A stretch of 64,000 nucleotides of DNA from Oreohelix idahoensis (GCA_024509875.1 JAMPIV010000287.1:372501-436500); one strand, 5' to 3'. Counted from the first letter of the stretch, positions 23,130-35,241 are shown. A program made the numbers and translations. Notes: generated by a model not told the origin, from the sequence alone.

Positions 23130-24176
23130 AGTTATTCTGCTAGACGCCGAAGACAATATCTGGTCTAATATAACTACCAGTGTGATTACTGAATAACATT
23201 CACTGTTCCAATTCCACAATCTCATTGAGTCTCCTACTACCTGAGTTTTTGGGGTACTTCTATCGACTTGGCTCTTGTCAAGATCAAAAATACTTGACTG
23301 GCATGTTCTCACAACTTAATTACTAACTGCCTCCACTTCAAGTGTAGTTCCTCATGTTGTTTTTTTTTTTTTATTTCCATTTTTGTAAAAACCTAAGGAC
23401 TAGTAAACTTTATTCTAGAAAGGGTAATTAAGAGCGGGGTTTGATTCTTAGAAGACAATAGACCGCGTAATACCTTTTTTTTACATTTGTAATCTTAGTT
23501 TATATAGTTATATTAGCTGACACTTTCTTTTCTTTACTCTTCTCTTGTCCTCTGTTACATCGAAGAAGTTGAAAAAGAAGAAAGCAAACACAGAGGTCTC
23601 AGAAATCTTAGGAGTGAAAATAGAATTAATGAAGAATGTCAAACTTAAATAGCTGAAATATTTTTGCTGTGTAAAAAATACATCACTGTGACGGTACTTC
23701 GTCCCCTGCTTTGCAGTAGTGGTCCAACAGTGGCCAAAACTCAAGAGTATCTATTATAGGCTTCAATGGAGTCTATCTTTACACAAGATTACTCTTGGCA
23801 GAAATGTCGAAAGAAGAGTAGTAAAGCTTCTATCACATGGGAGTCTTCATTAAGATATTCAGATATGCGAAAACAATGCTGGCTGTCGCTAATCACGTTA
23901 ATTCTATATTCTGTCGACACTTTTATGAAGAATTTTAACAACGGTTTATTCTAGCTCGTTAAGCCCCCACCGCAGAGTTTATCAGTGGAATTTATTTGTT
24001 ATGATTAAAATTCATAACGTTTATGTCGATGTAATAGGCAGCTCAACAGAGCTCCTTTTTTGTTTATTTTATACGGAGTCACTTATTAATAAAGGAAGTG
24101 ACGTCATGCCGATATGGTTTACTGGGAGACGTGAACATATCTGAAGCAGAAGTAAGATGATCGTCTGTGTGAACGG
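23130..24176. other. Non-coding flank of E3
   Basis: Includes a T run near 23359-23372 and, at 23713-23738, the short dispersed phrase also seen at 14071. No gene is supported. Confidence 0.35.
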
Positions 24177-25048
24177 TGGGAAAACATTTTTAGGAGTGAA
24201 CGGAAAATGTTAGTACGGGGATTAAGAGGTCTGATTTTGAACGCGTTGAGCGTAAGTAAGCAAGTGTATGCTAGAGAGATGGTAGTTTTTTGGAAGTTCA
24301 TTAGTGAGCGAGGTTTTTGATATTCATGTCTCTGGAAACAAGCCATTTTGATGTGGTTGGCTACTGTGGTTACAGACACGCCATAACAAGAGTTATGTTA
24401 TCAAGTTGTCAAGGTTTTGTGCTTTTTCAAGACAGCAGGTATGATTGCATTTTATATTGAAGATAGAATTTTTTTGTTAGATAAAACAGAGACAGACGTA
24501 GTGATCAGGCAAACTGGTAGAAAATCAACATCCGTGGCAGTTGTAGGCCAGTCTTCTAGCAAGATACACCAGAAGGTCACTAAGTGAAAAGTTATAAAGA
24601 TAAACTAACTTTCTTAGAAGATCCCCCAGGTGACATAGCAGTGGAGAAATTAGACAAGAGCAGATCAGTGACAGATATGTACAAGAATATGATTTTCGGA
24701 TGTTCGCTGAATTGAGAAAATGTACGAATGAGAATTATATCAAATTGAATGTATAAATCTATGAGATTAATTAGCAGAAGAGAGAAGCGGATTCTACTTT
24801 AAGTAAATAAAACTTTGAAGTTCGTTTTACTGCTGTTGGAGTACAGTATGTCAACAGAGTTAAAAACCATCAACCATCTGTACGTCTTGTCTAACAGTGC
24901 ATTTCATCACTTGTTTACAGCAGAGTGTTTACATTGTCTGCTCACACATGCTGACCACTGGTTAGGGCAGTGATCTGAACCTCTAACATCAACACTATAC
25001 GAACACTATAAAGAAATGAAAACCTTAACCCACACTATCACGGCCACA
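24177..25048 (+). repeat. E3 5' LTR
   Basis: Starts TGGGAAAACATTTTTAGG and ends TCACGGCCACA. Its partner at 57996-58865 starts TGAAAACATTTTTAGG. The small difference at the start (two extra G) leaves the first bases uncertain. A primer-binding-site-like TGG follows directly. Confidence 0.85.
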
Positions 25049-25066
25049 TGGTGGGTGAAATGGTGC
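25049..25066 (+). promoter_or_regulatory. E3 primer-binding site (probable)
   Basis: TGGTGGGTGAAATGGTGC directly follows the LTR end, where the 3' end of a tRNA would pair to prime minus-strand DNA synthesis. I cannot name the tRNA. Confidence 0.55.
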
Positions 25067-25265
25067 CTGTGACCAGCCCTACAGTGGGCAGTAGCAAAAA
25101 AAGACAGATAACAGAGGTTCTGGTGCCTGTGACCAACCCTACAGTTAGGAAGAAAAACGAAATCAAATCAAGGCATTACGAAGGTCACGTTAAAGCGAAT
25201 CAACGTCAAGAAGAACGAAATCGAATCAAGACATTACGAAGGTCAAGGCGAATCAACACAAGTAA
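25060..25265 (+). repeat. E3 leader tandem repeats
   Basis: Two back-to-back duplications in the leader. GGTGCCTGTGACCA...CCCTACAGT occurs at about 25063 and 25122. A unit containing GAACGAAATC and CATTACGAAGGTCA occurs twice across about 25155-25245. Confidence 0.75.
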
Positions 25266-25716
25266 AAATAGAACAAACAAGTCTACATCACCCAACAACC
25301 GTCAGAGTACCGCCACTCATGCACGAGACAACAATCTGAATTATTAACAGGCCCAACACGCGCAAATAACCTAGTAACACAGCCGTATAAGTCAAAAGTC
25401 GTGTTGTTCTGAAATACTCGAGTAGCAAAGTGTTCATCCCAAGCAAGAAAAACAGATTATGTAGCACATAAACATTTAGATACAAGTTAAGTTAGTCATT
25501 ATGGTAGTTAGTTAAATTATAAGATTTTGATTGGTATTTATGTTCTGTTTTTACAATCACAGTGTTGCCCAAAAAATTTGTTTTTTTGGTTCAATCATTT
25601 TATGACGTATTGTGCATAGATAGTCGTTAGTATTTCTTTTGCAGGTCAACTAGGATATTAATATTGGTTTTTTTCCAGGTGTTTTATTAATACTAACACT
25701 TCAAGGTCGGGTCAAG

Positions 25717-28038
25717 ATGCAACAGCAACAACTTACTGTGGGTTTAGATCCCAATGTGGCTGCTCTTGAGCAGGTAGCCAAGGCTATGACTGCTATTCGA
25801 AATGATAGTAAGTTCCAGAATATCCGAAACAGCATAACGCCATACTCAGGTAATCCTAGCTTATGTAGGAAATGGTTGCCTGAAATACAAAGGTATTGCA
25901 CGGCGATCAAGATGGACCAAATTGAGTACAAACAAGTTGCATATCTTACCTCTCATGGATTGGTGGTAGATTTTATAAGACGAAGGTTTGAAACTTTCCC
26001 AGATCAGACATGGGAGGACTTTAAGAAAGAACTCATAAAGAGTTATTAACAAATTACGGATGCATCGTACGCGTGGACGCTTCTGAGGAGCATACGACAG
26101 CAGGCAGGAGAAACCGTTCAAATGTTTAGCGACAGATTGTTGAACCTGGCTGAAGAAGCTTTCTTGGGTCAACAAATCAACCAACAGGAGGTGGAGAAAC
26201 AGTTAGTGGATATATTCGTGAATGGTTTAAATAGTACACTAATTAAGTTACATCTGCTCAGGAGGGACCCACAAAACATATCACACGCTATTTCGCTAGC
26301 TACAGCTGAAGAGAACCTCAGAAGGAGATTGGACCTCAGGCTTGGTAGAGCAGTCCCATGTGAAGATACACAGGAAGAGCCCATGGAGATAGGATTCTGT
26401 CAAAGAAGAGGTCTACCACAGAGAGAGAGAAATGCACCGAAGATACAAAGAAGGGGAGAACGCAGACTACCTGTGTGTTATATTTGCAATAGAGTTGGAC
26501 ATAAGTCTTGCTCATGCAGATATAGACCGCAAGAGCCTCAATTGCCAGTACGTCGGGTTGAGACCTTTAATCGAACACGCACTAGACACACAGAAGCCTT
26601 GTCCGGTGACTCTGCTCAATTTACTGGTCACAATAATACTCAAAACTTACAGACACAACCCGGACATTACAAACATTTGTGGCAGAGTTCGACACACAAA
26701 TACTTACACTCAGAGAAACTCCAGACCCACTCACTGAGAGAGACCGACGTGAGAAAGGGTAGTAGAAGGTCTCAACAACCAGACGATGGTGTCAAATGTT
26801 ATACGAAGAAACAGTATAACAGTGACAATGAGACTACGACACAAAAACATTGGCCTAGCTTGAACAAAAGGATGCATAGAGTAAACAAGAGTATTAACAC
26901 TACAGGACGAATGCTACATGACAAATGTCGTCAACAAATATACATAGGATATCACAACGGCAAACAGATGGAAGACAGGAGAGAGGATAAAAAGATGGTA
27001 ACAAACAACAAAGAAGGGGTACATAACAGAGAAGAGAAAAGAGATGCGCATACTGTAATTGAAAAACGATTATATGAACATAGATGGGGGAAGAAACACA
27101 AACAATTGAACTATCCACCGGACTATAGTAGGAGGGAAGACAATACAATACAAATGGAAGGAATTGATAAGGGAAGGGTTACTAAAACAAAAAAAGGAAG
27201 AAAACAACGAATGGCTAAAAATAGACAAGAAGCAACAGCAATCGAGCTGGCTCATACACCAGACCCATGTTCATGTATTTTCGAAATACACGGAAGGAGA
27301 TACAGAGCATTGGTAGACTCAGGGGCGACCGTAAGCCTCATTAGGTTTGGGCTTTACAAACAGATACGAGGCATAGTGAGGTACAGAGAGTCAAACGACA
27401 CACTTACCTCGGTGTCAGGAGAAAACCTGAGAGTGATGGGAACGGTTATGGTGCAAATGGGAATTGGCGCTATAGCCGTGGAACACACGTTCACTATAGT
27501 GAAGGGTATGACGAGGAATATCATACTAGGACGCGATTTTCTGCTAAAACATAAGGCCCAATTACATTTCGATACTCATCAACTGAAGATACATGGCGAG
27601 TGCATCAGGTTACAGGACGACATATACATAGCGTCCATAGTCCGAAACAGAACAACAGTTACGCTGCGACCGAATGAAGTCGGTATTCTTCAAGGAAAGT
27701 TGAAAAGGTCCCCGTATTTCAAGCAGGGACAAACGGTCGTAACACTGGAGTGGGAAGATGAGGATATACTAGATGAACCCGGACTAGTACTGGTAGAAGG
27801 AATAGTACAAATTGGGAAAAGAGAACAATTCCCAATGATGATTCTAAACACCACGGGTAGAACAATTAGGCTACAGAGAGGATTTGTGTTAGGAAGGATA
27901 CGGCGGATGGAAGGCCAGGAAGGAAACATTGAACAACAATCAATACATCGATACACGGAAAATAGTAAAGAACAAAACAGTAAACAACGAAGGCACGAAA
28001 TACGGGAAACACATAACACAAGACAAGATGGAATATAA
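25717..28038 (+). pseudogene. E3 Gag and protease
   Basis: One frame from ATG 25717 to TAA 28036-28038, broken only by TAA at 26047-26049. Gag domain covers the first 220 or so codons. A nucleic-acid-binding CCHC knuckle follows (CYICNRVGHKSCSC, coded near 26476-26520), then a long basic, glutamine-rich stretch. An aspartic protease follows with the active-site LVDSGA (the D is codon 534, 27316-27318) and the later GRDFL. These proteins would form the particle and cleave the polyprotein. The frame stays open after 28038 in the same phase, so both stops may be nonsense mutations in what was a Gag-Pro-Pol fusion. The stop at 28038 could instead be natural and read through, but decay is more likely given the damage downstream. 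Confidence 0.85.
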
Positions 28039-29546
28039 AACAGAAGGTACGATGCGCACCAGTCACAGGAGATTATAGACAATACCAACGCACGTCAGAG
28101 ACAGAATCGCAAATCATATACAAGTATGAAGAAAAAAGGCCAACAATGGGTAACACCAACAAGAAACCACATGATAAGCGCAGTATACGGAAACAGTGCA
28201 GGTGCATCATACCGGGAGAAAAACATACGAGAAGAAAAATCGCGAACATCAGATCGATATTCACAGGACAGAGACAATAGCCAGCAAAAACTGCAGGAGA
28301 GAATAAAGGAAATACAGAAGCAGATAAAAATACATCCCCAACATGACAAAATTCTTCGGAATTTTATATTGCATAATCATGACATGTTTGCTTTCACCGA
28401 CATGGAGCTAGGAAGGACGCAGACGATAAAAATGAACATTAAGACAGAGCCAGGAAAAGTCGTAAACAGGAAACCACACAGGACTCCGCTGAAAACTAGA
28501 CAAATAGTGGAGAAGGCTATACAGGAGATGTTAGCTGCTGGGGTTATTCAGAGATCGCGGTCAGAATGGGTGTCCCAATAGTGATAGTCACAAAGAAGGA
28601 CGGTGGTCACAGATTTTGCTGCGACTAAAGAGCATTGAATAGCATCACTAAGACCGTAACGCACCCCATCCCTAGAATAGACGATATTCTAGCGCTATTG
28701 GGAAAGTCAGAATGGTTCACGACCTTGGACGCCAGATCCGGTTTCTGGTGTATACCATTGACAGAAGAAGTAAAAAAATAAAAGCACGTTCTGTACTCAC
28801 GTGGGAACGTTCGCTTGGAACGTTTTGCCATTTGGGCTTAAAGGTAGTCCAGCAACCTATATGACGCTAATGGACGAAGTCCTTAGTGGGATGCAGAATT
28901 TTGCCATGGCATATATCGATGATATCCTAGTACACACGTCAGAGTCAGTTCTCAGAATCATCTACAACACGTGGAGAAAGTCTTCGACAGACTGAGAAGT
29001 CATAAAGGCAAATTGAAATTGACTAAATGTAATTTCCTTCAGAGTGAAACCAAGTATCTAGGGTTTTTGATAAACAAGGATGGAATCAGACCGGACGAGG
29101 ATAAAGTCAAGGCCATTAGGGAGATGCCTCCACCAGTGAATGCCAGACAAGTACGTGGGTTCTTGGGAACGTGTGGATATTTTAAGAAACACGTGATTAA
29201 ATTTACACGAGCGGCAGAACCTCTAATCAATTTAGTAAAGAAATATGCCCGATTCAAGTGGACAGAGGAATGCCAGAGGGCTTTTGACTATCTCAAGGAA
29301 GCCTTAACAGAACTCCCGTTTTTGGCACACCCAGACCCGGACAAGTCATTCATCTTGTACACAGACGCTTCTGGTACAGCGTTGGGAGCGTGTTCGGTTC
29401 AGCCAGCAGAAGATGGAGAACCACATATGGTGCCAAACGTTGGGAACGAGAAACCTATCGTATTGCTCTCCCATAAGTTCAACAAATTACAGATGAAATG
29501 GGCCGCTATTGAGAAAGAAGCATTTGCAATATACTTTGCCATACAG
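28039..29546 (+). pseudogene. E3 reverse transcriptase and RNase H (5' part)
   Basis: The N-terminal RT block (28400-28580, PHRTPLKTRQIVEKAIQEM) ends at TAG 28579-28581 after a frameshift. A stop lies in the next block (near 28627) and another near 28778. Coding resumes with LPFGLKGSPATYMTLMDEVL and the catalytic YIDD box at 28912-28923. The frame changes again near 28980, followed by YLGFLINKDGIRPDEDKV, VRGFLGTCGYFKKHV and the RNase H start YTDASGTALGACSV. The RNase H is cut at 29546 by a LINE insertion and continues at 30825. It cannot make an active enzyme. Confidence 0.85.
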
Positions 29547-30814
29547 CAAGTAAGGTGATGTTAAGGATACTTTTGAACAGAATAAAACAGAAATCAGAAG
29601 AAATCTTGTCAGAGGAACAGGCTGGCTTTAGACCAAAAAGAAGTACCTCAGAACAAATCTTCAGTATTAGATTACTGATCGAAAAACATCTCCAGCATCA
29701 ACATGATTTATACCATAACTTCATCGATTTCACAAAAGCCTTCGATCGAGTCTGGCATGAAGGCTTATGACAAATAATGAGAAAATTCAATTTTGATACC
29801 AACATCATAGATATCATTGAAGCACTATACAAGGACGCAAGCAGTGCTGTTTTTGCAAGCAACGACATTGGAGAATTTTTCAAAACAACTGTATGAGTTC
29901 GCCAGGGATGTATCCTGTCACCAGTGCTCTTTAATATATATCTAGAACATATTATGCAGGAGGCTCTACGATTATAAATCAACCATATCGATTGGAGGCC
30001 GACCTCTGTGTAATCTACGTTTTGCTGATGATATTGATCTGATAGCTGGAACAGAATCAGAACTTCAAGACCTTACCTCTAGACTGGATGGAAATTAATA
30101 TAGAAAAAAGCAAGATATTGGTGAATAGCCATAAGAAACATGTTCCGACCAACATTACGTTAAATGGGCAAACGTTAGAAGAAGTTAACACCTTTAAATA
30201 TCTCGGGTCCACTATATGTAGTGATGGAAGATCAAATAAAGAAATCAAGACAAGACTTGAGATGGCCTCAGCTGCCATGACAAGGTTGAATGTGATCTGG
30301 AAAAGTAACATCAGTTTTCCTGTGAAGATCAAATTATACAAATCACTTGTATTATCTATTTTCTTGTTTGGGTGTGAGGGCTGGACACTCACTGCAGATA
30401 CGGAGCGAAGGATTCAGGCTTTCGAGCATACATGTTATAGAAGAATTTTGCGCATTTGCTATAAAGAGCACAAAACAAATGTCTATGTTAGAGAGAAGAT
30501 AAACACCTATGCAGGCCACCAAGAACCACTTTTGTCAATAGTGAAACGTCGAAAGCTTGCCTGGTTTGGGCATGTAACTCGTCATGACTCCCTTTCGAAA
30601 ACGATCCTCCAGGGAACAGTCGAAGGTAAACCTCCGAAGAGGAAGGCAAAGAAAATCCTGGGCTGATAACATCAAAGAATGGGCAGGACACGGTTTCTCC
30701 CCACTTGTACGCATTGCTGAGAATAGAGAGCAGTGGAGGACCCTGTCTGCTGATGCTTCCACCATGGCACCCCTACGACCCATGACGGGTTATGGGTTGA
30801 GATGATGATGATGA
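29547..30814 (+). mobile_element. 5'-truncated LINE inserted in E3 RNase H
   Basis: Bounded by the 10-bp duplication TGCCATACAG at 29537-29546 and 30815-30824. The host frame reads on from FAIQ to KLDYYLRG when the insert is removed, which proves the ends. The insert begins in the middle of the RT domain and ends in a short (ATG)n tail at about 30801-30814. It is about 1268 bp. Confidence 0.9.
29559..30666 (+). pseudogene. LINE reverse transcriptase fragment
   Basis: Palm-domain blocks are in order: EEQAGFRPKRSTSEQIF, then FIDFTKAFDRVWHEGL, VRQGCILSPVLFNIYLE, and the catalytic RFADDIDLIAG (FADD at about 30021-30032). The C-terminal part has FKYLGSTICSDGRSNKEI, FLFGCEGWTL and RKLAWFGHVTRHDSL. 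Damage includes TGA codons at about 29768 and 29894 and frameshifts near 29970 and 30085. The endonuclease domain and the N-terminal half are absent because of 5' truncation. It resembles the LINE fragment at 4605-5385 in layout but has a different 3' tail. Confidence 0.9.
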
Positions 30815-30824
30815 TGCCATACAG

Positions 30825-33313
30825 AAGTTAGACTATTATCTCAGGGGAACTTCGATCATAGTCAGGACAGATCACCAACCATTGCGCACATGGCTCACCA
30901 AAGTGTCGGAACAACCCCGGAAAGCGCAAACCTGGGCGTTAAATCTACAAATCTACGGCCTGGCCATAGAATATATTAAAGGAAAAGATAACTCTTGTGC
31001 AGACCTTTATCCCGCATACCATACAACAATGGGACGGAAAAATCAGAACAGGATGTGACACCAGAAATCAGTGAACATTTCAGACATATAAGTGTCATAA
31101 ATTCGAACCGCAACCAACAGCAGATGGATTCAGAACTGGAAGAAAGTGGTATAGAGCAAATTGACGACATCGAAGGGTTTGACCTCCTCACGGAACAAGC
31201 CAAGGATTCCGCAATAATCAACCTTAGGAAAAAAATTGAACAAGGAACTAGGGAGGCAAGACATTTTTTCATTAACGAACAAGATAAAATAGTGGAGTTC
31301 GTAGATCCAAAAGGTGATGGAGTTCAAAGAAAATACATTCCCAGCCACCTGGTTAAGAGGGTGTTGGAGGAGTTACATGATAATAACGGCCATTTTGGAA
31401 GGGATAAAACTCTGGAAGCAATTAAAGCACGGCATTATTTGCCGACTCTAAGCAAGGATGTTATACAGCATGTGCAACGTTGCCTAACTTGCAAGACAAG
31501 AAATATGTCTGAAATTAAGTGCCCAATACAATGGATGGATATTCCCAAATATACCATGGAAAAGGTCAGCATTGATATTTCAGGACCATATCCGAGGACT
31601 CAATCGGGATGCGAGTACATTATCCATATTGTAGACATGTTGTCCAACTGGTCAGAGTGTTATGCAGTAAGGGAAGCGAAAGGAAAAACCGTGGTGAATA
31701 TAATGATGACATACTTTATACCTCGACATGGTTGCCCGTACACTATTGTCACTGACAACGAGACACAATTTACAGGGAATGAGTTTCAAATTTTCCTCAG
31801 GGAGATGAATATACAACATACCAAAACCTCTCCCTATCATCCTCAGAGTAACGGGAAAAACGAACGCCTCCATGCCACAATACACAATATAATATCGAAG
31901 TATATACATGACAAAGGTGGCGATTGGGATGTGCATCTTCCACATGCACTACAAGCAATCCGGTCTAACACGAACGACTCCACTAGATTAGCTCCATTCT
32001 ACATGCTATATGGCAGGGAACCGGTATTACCAACGGACACGTTGTTAACATTTAGAAGGAAGTACTACGGTGAAACTCATATGGAAAATTTGATGATGCA
32101 TAAGCATATAGCACACAAGATGGCAACTAGAAACACGGAGGTAGCAGCAGAGAAGAGAAAGGATAATGCAAACAAAAACGCGACACTACAAGTGTTCAAT
32201 CCAGGAGATATAGTCTGCTACAAGGTGCAGGTTAGAACAGGCAAGTTCAAAGACAAATGGGACACCGTATGGAAGGTGTTACAGAGGCTCTCACAGACCA
32301 CATACCAGATTGGAAAAGGAAGGCAGATTAAAAGGGTACATGTACAACATCTCCGGAAACAGGAAAGTGACCAAATCGTTATTCCCCAGAAGGATCCTAT
32401 AAAGATGACGGCTCATTTTGTTAAAATACCAGGTGAGAGAGAGGGCGAAAAAATACAAGAGCCCAACAACACAAAACAAGATTCACAAAAACAGATTACA
32501 AACAACAGTACACAGAAAAGATCAGGAATAGGCAAAGGTATAAAACCGAAGGACAGTGACTGGAGTATAACTACAAGAGGCGACAACTGGGTAGTCCAAA
32601 TGACTAAGAGCGACGAGGAAATACACATTATTTCCAGCGAAATCATAGATAGCGACGGCGGTGGACCCACACCAGCGCGGGAACAGATTGTTACGAGAGC
32701 ACAAATGCACACGGAACCTAGGACAACATCTACTCAGTTCACCCCAAACCCTCAAAACGTATACGAACAAGAACAAGAAATCGCAGAAACACTAGTAGAA
32801 GGTGGAAGACTATTACGACAGGATACACAAGAAAACATGCAGCGTGATAAAATTTTAGAAGATACGACAGGAATAAGGAAGAGATGGAATAATGTTCAAA
32901 TAGAAATAGACGCACCGTACAAACAGACTAGAGCGGCAGAACAAAAGAGCAGAGCACAGGAGCAGCAGCTATTGCAACAAGAGGAGCAACAGAGAGAGAC
33001 GAAACAACAAAGTGCAGGAAGTCAAACTCAGAACATAGAGGACACATCAACTAAAGATTCAGATTCGCAGAAAGAGATGGAGGAAGGGAATATAAGAGGG
33101 AAGAAGAGACAGCGGTCGTCATCATCAGACAATTCATCGGTTTATAGAAGGTGTCTAGCAAAGTTGAGATATGTAGAACAGGTCAAACTTAGAAGGAAGA
33201 ATAAAGTAAGAAATAGTGGCACAGCGGAGAATAAGGAAGATATAAAGACATTTTTTCAATATATTGACAGGAAATTTGAAGAATTGGAAAAGGAGAAACG
33301 TAATTATAGATAA
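30825..33313 (+). CDS. E3 RNase H end and integrase with long basic tail
   Basis: The RNase H remainder (DYYLRGTSIIVRTDHQPL to KGKDNSCAD) runs to a one-base deletion near 31004. Integrase then stays open to TAA 33311-33313. It has an H2C2 zinc module (H-x-GHFGRDKT ... CLTC, about 31370-31500) and the catalytic core with all acidic residues: SIDISGPYP, VTDNETQF, GKNERLH. The spacing from the second D to E is 35 residues. A GPY/F-like segment follows (FNPGDIVCYKVQV to KRVHVQHLRKQ). The last 250 or so residues are a low-complexity Q/E/R/S-rich tail ending KFEELEKEKRNYR. This enzyme would insert the DNA copy into the host genome. It depends on an upstream polyprotein frame that is now broken, so it is not expected to be made normally. 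Confidence 0.85.
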
Positions 33314-33889
33314 GTACAAAAGGAACAAAATAGAAGGACCAAGGGAACGGGTCAAAAGAGAATAAACAGTGTAGACCATGGAAGGTCGAGGAAGAACAAA
33401 GAGGAAGAAAGAAATAGTGATATAATAGAAGTAGAAGAAATAACTACACTTTGCGCAGATTTAGAGAGGAAGTTTGAAGAGTTAGAAAAGAAGAACAATA
33501 AAGAGGAAGAAGTGAAGAGACACGAAGCGAGTAGAAGTACAGATCGACGGGAATACCGATCTAAGAGTAGAGTTACTATGGAGGTAAGGAGGGATACGAA
33601 TCGAAGGGATTTCCGATCCAAGAGCCGAGATAGGCTGAGAAATAGAAGTGATGATAGAAGAGATACGGGTCGACGGGAATACCGATCCAAGAGTCCAGAG
33701 GGACTAGATACACTGAGAAATAGAACACATACGGATCGACGCGGTTACCGATCCAAGAGCCGGGAGGCTATAAAGGACGAAGAGAGAGGAAATACGGATC
33801 GAAGGGAGTACCGATCAAAGAGCCGAGAGGCTAGAAAGGAGGAGAGAAATAGGAGCAGTAGTAGGAGAGATACTAGGAGTATAAGTTGA
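33314..33889 (+). CDS. In-frame arginine/serine repeat extension after integrase
   Basis: After the single TAA at 33311-33313 the same frame stays open for another 191 codons to the TGA at 33887-33889. It starts with a second copy of the ERKFEELEKKNN motif that closes the preceding frame. It then carries five repeats of the form DRREYRSKSRE, at spacings of 19, 23, 22 and 21 codons. The composition resembles RS-type RNA- or protein-interaction tails, but I know of no such domain in this position in a Ty3/gypsy element. It may be a readthrough extension, the remnant of a third gene, or the coding shadow of a DNA-level repeat (see the dyads at 33542-33816). Confidence 0.5.
   Translation, partial: VQKEQNRRTKGTGQKRINSVDHGRSRKNKEEERNSDIIEVEEITTLCADLERKFEELEKKNNKEEEVKRHEASRSTDRREYRSKSRVTMEVRRDTNRRDFRSKSRDRLRNRSDDRRDTGRREYRSKSPEGLDTLRNRTHTDRRGYRSKSREAIKDEERGNTDRREYRSKSREARKEERNRSSSRRDTRSIS
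33542..33816 (+). repeat. Five spaced dyads GATCG-N10-CGATC
   Basis: Inverted pairs at 33542-33561, 33599-33618, 33668-33687, 33734-33753 and 33797-33816. The right arm CGATC is perfect in all five; the left arm is GATCG in three, AATCG and GGTCG in the others. Each sits inside a conserved unit of about 33 bp that codes for the DRREYRSKS motif. Confidence 0.8.
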
Positions 33890-35241
33890 GGTCGAGGTAG
33901 CGACAAATTAAAGAGTACGGAACCGGAGAGAATCCCGGGAGGTACGAGAAAAGAAAAAAATAGATGACAGGGACAAACCGAAGCAAACGGTTAAGGAAGT
34001 AAGAAGCAGGGAGGTCGAGACAAATTTGATAGATAAAGAAGTAGAGAGGAAACAAACTGTTGAATAAGTCAGAAGAGTAGAGAAGCACTGACAGGCCTGC
34101 GACGACGTACAAAATAAGGGAGAAATAAAGGAGACACAAGGAGTGGTCAAACAACAGTTAGCATTGGAGATGCTCAAATTGCTCATGAAATGAGTGAGTA
34201 GAGAGTAGTAGGAGGCTATGAGAGGAGAGGCATAGCATACTAAGAGGTAAACAAGATGGCGGCGGTAGCTGAGTCTTGAGAAGACTTAATTGGTCTATAC
34301 CGAACACATGAAGTAAACCGAGTACACCTGACCGATAGGGTACTGCAGTAGAGGAGGAGATGAGAAAAGGAGTGCTAAGAGGTAGATTAGAGGACAAAGG
34401 AGAATTGTGAAGACTTAGTTGAGAAGCCGTAGAGAAGGACGGCAGAAAGATAGAGAAATATTGTGAAGTATTATGTAGTAATATGGAGACTGAGATGTTG
34501 AAGCCGTAGAGCAGGACGGCAGAGATATTGAGAATAAGGAGATAAATGACAATGGGGTTATTGGGAGGCCGTAGAGGAGGACGGCAGTGATGGTGGGAGG
34601 TGTTGGGAGATGGGCGGAGTTGTGGTTGAGAAAGTGGAGAGCACAGTTCCAGAGAGGGAACGAGAGTAGCGGATATGAGGGAGAGGAGAGAAGTAGAGAA
34701 TTGCAGCGGGAGGCTAGTTGTGTGGAAACTAGATAAAATCGTTCTACACTGAACATAAAAGTGAGCTGAGTAGGTCCGAACGATGGACTACTGCAGTAGT
34801 GGAAGAGAGGAGGAAAGAGGCAAGGAAGCCATAGATTAAGGGAAAGAGAAGTAGAGAATGAGAGAAATTGAGAAGTCACAGAAAGGAGACGGAAAAGAAG
34901 TATGAGATAAAGGAGCATATGGAGAAGCTATAGAGAATATGGCAGAAGATGAGGACCATAGAGAAATGGCGAAGATATAGAGACAATGGGAAATTAGAAG
35001 TGATAGTCCGAAGGGAGCTGATAACTGAGTTGAGGAGGATGCAGATTTTGTTTTCTCGGTAGTTGCCAGAGTCTTGTGAAGACTTTGTGAGAAGCGAGGC
35101 TTCTCCAAAAAAAGAAGTTATAAGAAATGGAGAGTTATAGGGAGACAATAAGAAAGAATAATGAGATATAGAAAAACTAAAGAAATGGGAGAGAAAGTGG
35201 GGAAAGAGCACTTACGTTAAGGAAACAGTACTTTCATTGTT
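33890..35241 (+). other. E3 purine-rich 3' region, left part
   Basis: Strongly A/G-rich plus strand without a credible gene; the minus-strand leucine/serine-rich frames are a consequence of that bias. It holds three hairpin repeats (34426-34585). It is interrupted at 35242 by the E1 array and resumes at 56861. Confidence 0.6.
34426..34585 (+). repeat. Three copies of a GCCGT-N8-ACGGC hairpin
   Basis: GCCGTAGAGNAGGACGGC occurs at 34426-34443, 34503-34520 and 34568-34585. Arms are perfect in all three, and the loop varies at one base only. Confidence 0.85.

Noticed and set aside
25048..25347. 99-residue frame in the E3 leader as an accessory gene
   Set aside because: It is driven by two tandem duplications right after the primer-binding site and shows no known domain; leader sequence is the simpler reading.
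33890..35211. Minus-strand serine/leucine-rich membrane-like open frames (34415-34918 and neighbours)
   Set aside because: They arise from the purine-rich plus strand of the E3 3' region and overlap one another in different frames; no envelope-like features such as a signal peptide plus cysteine pattern are convincing.
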